64,000 nt of DNA. Source: Pseudisothecium myosuroides. Taxonomy: Eukaryota; Streptophyta; Bryopsida; Hypnales; Lembophyllaceae. Position 1 is the stretch's first letter. Each line of letters starts with the position of its first letter. The stretch is from assembly GCA_951799445.1 (NCBI GenBank), contig OX637292.1, forward strand, positions 17,983,296 to 18,047,295, in the 5' to 3' direction. Positions 62,226 through 64,000 of the stretch are shown one piece after another. The translations under genes and the position numbers were made by a program. The notes beneath the pieces are model-generated. The model was not told the origin of the DNA. It saw only the letters and a list, made by a program, of their open reading frames with translations, and ran no database searches.

Positions 62226-64000
62226 ATCGTACATTATACAACTTTAGGCTAAAATATGAGGTACATGACTCTCTTACGGCTGTCCCCTCTTGAGAAGATA
62301 GTTCTTTGTCCAGCTTCCGTTTCACATTTCAGGTCTGACAAACATCTACGATCATTCATGGACAGGAAAATCACTCGACATTCTTTAAGGAGCTGCCCCA
62401 ATATCCTTGGAAAAGGAATGCAGATTCTTTTTGTGCACAAACTTGTGCACATGTCCCGTTGGATGTATCAAAATATATTTGAAGAAGGCTCGCTCATTGA
62501 CCACTGATTATGTACCATGCACGCTCTCTACATTGAATGTTTGGATTTTGACTTTTTACTTGGCAAGGGGGAGAAGGGTGAATTTTCACAACCTCTTAAA
62601 GAGTTCAAATGTTGAGACAATCCAATACTGTTCGTTACTAGAAACAACACGTGCAGCGACAAAACCCTGAATTGCAACGAGGAGATCCATTATAGAGTGT
62701 TGTACAACTAAGACTACAAACACTTTGCACCAACGTGGTGCGTCGAATCTGCACTGATAAACACTAAACAGTATTAACCCTGAATGTGAACAAATAGCAG
62801 CGAATGGAAATTCTTAGTTCCTCATCATCTGGTTAGTGTCCTGAAAATGTCGGATCAAGAAGTTGCAATTACATTTGAAGAATGCTTATCAGATTTGGTT
62901 CTTGAGTTCCAAGTAGTTCCCAAGTAGTTGACCGCCGATGCGTCAAAATGTTAGAGTTTGTGGTGTTTTGTGTCAAAGTACATTTGACATCTAGTGAAAC
63001 CTACGTTTTCCTAAGATTGTGGAATACTGAATGCAGGGAGGTAAGAGTCTTGTGGCCACATGACAAGAATTTTTCAAATTGCTTTGCCAGAGAACGAAGT
63101 CACATCTTATCCAACAACACAGGATACTAGTGTTACAAATTGCTCCCGTGAGTTGCACCGACTGACAGCACATTTCGTGCGTCTACCCTAGAATGCAATC
63201 CGAAACTACCCTGTTAGTAGATAAGCTTACTCATAGCTTGAAGATTCTCACTCTGAGACAATCAGCATCAAATCACGGAACTCGGAGCAGTAGAAGGGGT
63301 TGAAATGTGTGTTCCCGTATTGACTGGTGAAATGGAAACCGCGTCAGCCCATCAATCCGCCTGCAAGACGCAGGAAATAGATCTTAGTTTGGCTCCCCGG
63401 CCTAACCGAACTTGTTGAGCCTTTTTATTCCACTACAGGCATCTCCACCCCTATCAACTGCACCACCAGCATGACCATTTGAGCATGCTTCCATTTGAGG
63501 CATGTCCCATAGGAATTCACCACAATCTCAATCTTCCAACACAATTGATGAAAAGCAACCAACTATGTACAAGAAGTCAATTAATGTCGGCAAAGAGACT
63601 CCGAGAGAAGGAAAAAGTGTCAAAAGGAGTAATTGGTGTCAATTTCTGAAGCCAAACTGAGCAACAGCAATTTTCTCAAGGTTCAATTACTATTCAATGA
63701 CTTACTGTGGTGCAATGCCCTAACGCTGTACAATCTCTACTTAGGCTACGCTGATTTACACTACTAGTGAGAGGCGCACACTAGTGTCGGTACAAGAAAT
63801 TCTTATTTGTGAAAGTTCGCACAATGCAGTGATATTTCAGCCCACACTGATTTAAAATAGTGTTGCTGTGGTATTAGTGTCACACACACAAACCAGATAA
63901 TTCAGTGTAAGTTACCGCCAAAGTGAAAACGAACCCAAGCATTTTTGCGCTAGATTTAAGACTCCTCTGACTTCGACAAGCACGACAGTCAAACCTTCTG
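62226..64000. other. 3' flank of the PPR gene, no gene supported
   Basis: Moderate GC content and no obvious repeats. Frames up to 87 codons (for example 62407-62670 plus) lack recognisable domains or splice partners. The PPR 3' UTR is presumably at its start. Confidence 0.5.

Noticed and set aside
62226..64000. Possible further gene after the PPR gene
   Set aside because: No frame shows a recognisable motif on either strand and no splice chain could be built.

Overview
The window looks like nuclear DNA of a land plant. The genes are split by short GT-AG introns, two of the proteins begin with plausible plastid-targeting peptides, TTTAGGG-type (plant telomere) repeats occur, and the mobile elements are plant-type (Stowaway-, Tourist/Harbinger- and CACTA-like ends). 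I cannot place it more precisely; a bryophyte or another early-diverging plant is a guess. No prokaryotic or viral gene, tRNA, rRNA or CRISPR array was seen.

Layout. Positions 1-1720 are a fairly GC-rich block full of inverted repeats, and 1721-3190 is repeat-derived. A left gene island follows (3.2-12.1 kb). It has a seven-exon Mpv17/PMP22 membrane-protein gene on the minus strand and a roughly nine-exon gene on the plus strand that resembles phytanoyl-CoA dioxygenases. From about 12.2 to 48.6 kb lies an AT-rich repeat desert. It contains a Tourist-like element with a Stowaway-like element inside it, one end of a CACTA element, foldback and tandem repeats, a decayed PIF/Harbinger transposase, and a large family of short elements flanked by TTAA with inverted ends of the type CCCCTAAAGG (piggyBac-like in target and ends, but no transposase seen). 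The only long intact reading frame in the desert is an intronless 1038-codon gene (38000-41116, minus). It encodes a long disordered region followed by an F-box-associated/kelch-like C-terminal half, with no F-box visible. A right gene island (48.6-62.2 kb) has an eight-exon NRT1/PTR (NPF) transporter gene on the minus strand. Head to head with it is an 11-exon P-class PPR gene that matches the plastid rps12 trans-splicing factor EMB2654.

The genes share no obvious pathway. The Mpv17-like and PPR proteins probably act in plastids, the NPF protein in a membrane, and the dioxygenase-like protein has no predicted substrate. The most informative features are the TTAA elements. One copy (43722-44303) sits exactly in a TTAA of another copy, and sister copies at 27.6 and 46.3 kb preserve the empty site, so TTAA target duplication can be read directly from this window. 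Gene models were built by hand from frame, splice-site phase and family similarity. Exon borders given to the base are those where phase closed; the 5' ends of the NPF and dioxygenase-like genes are unresolved.
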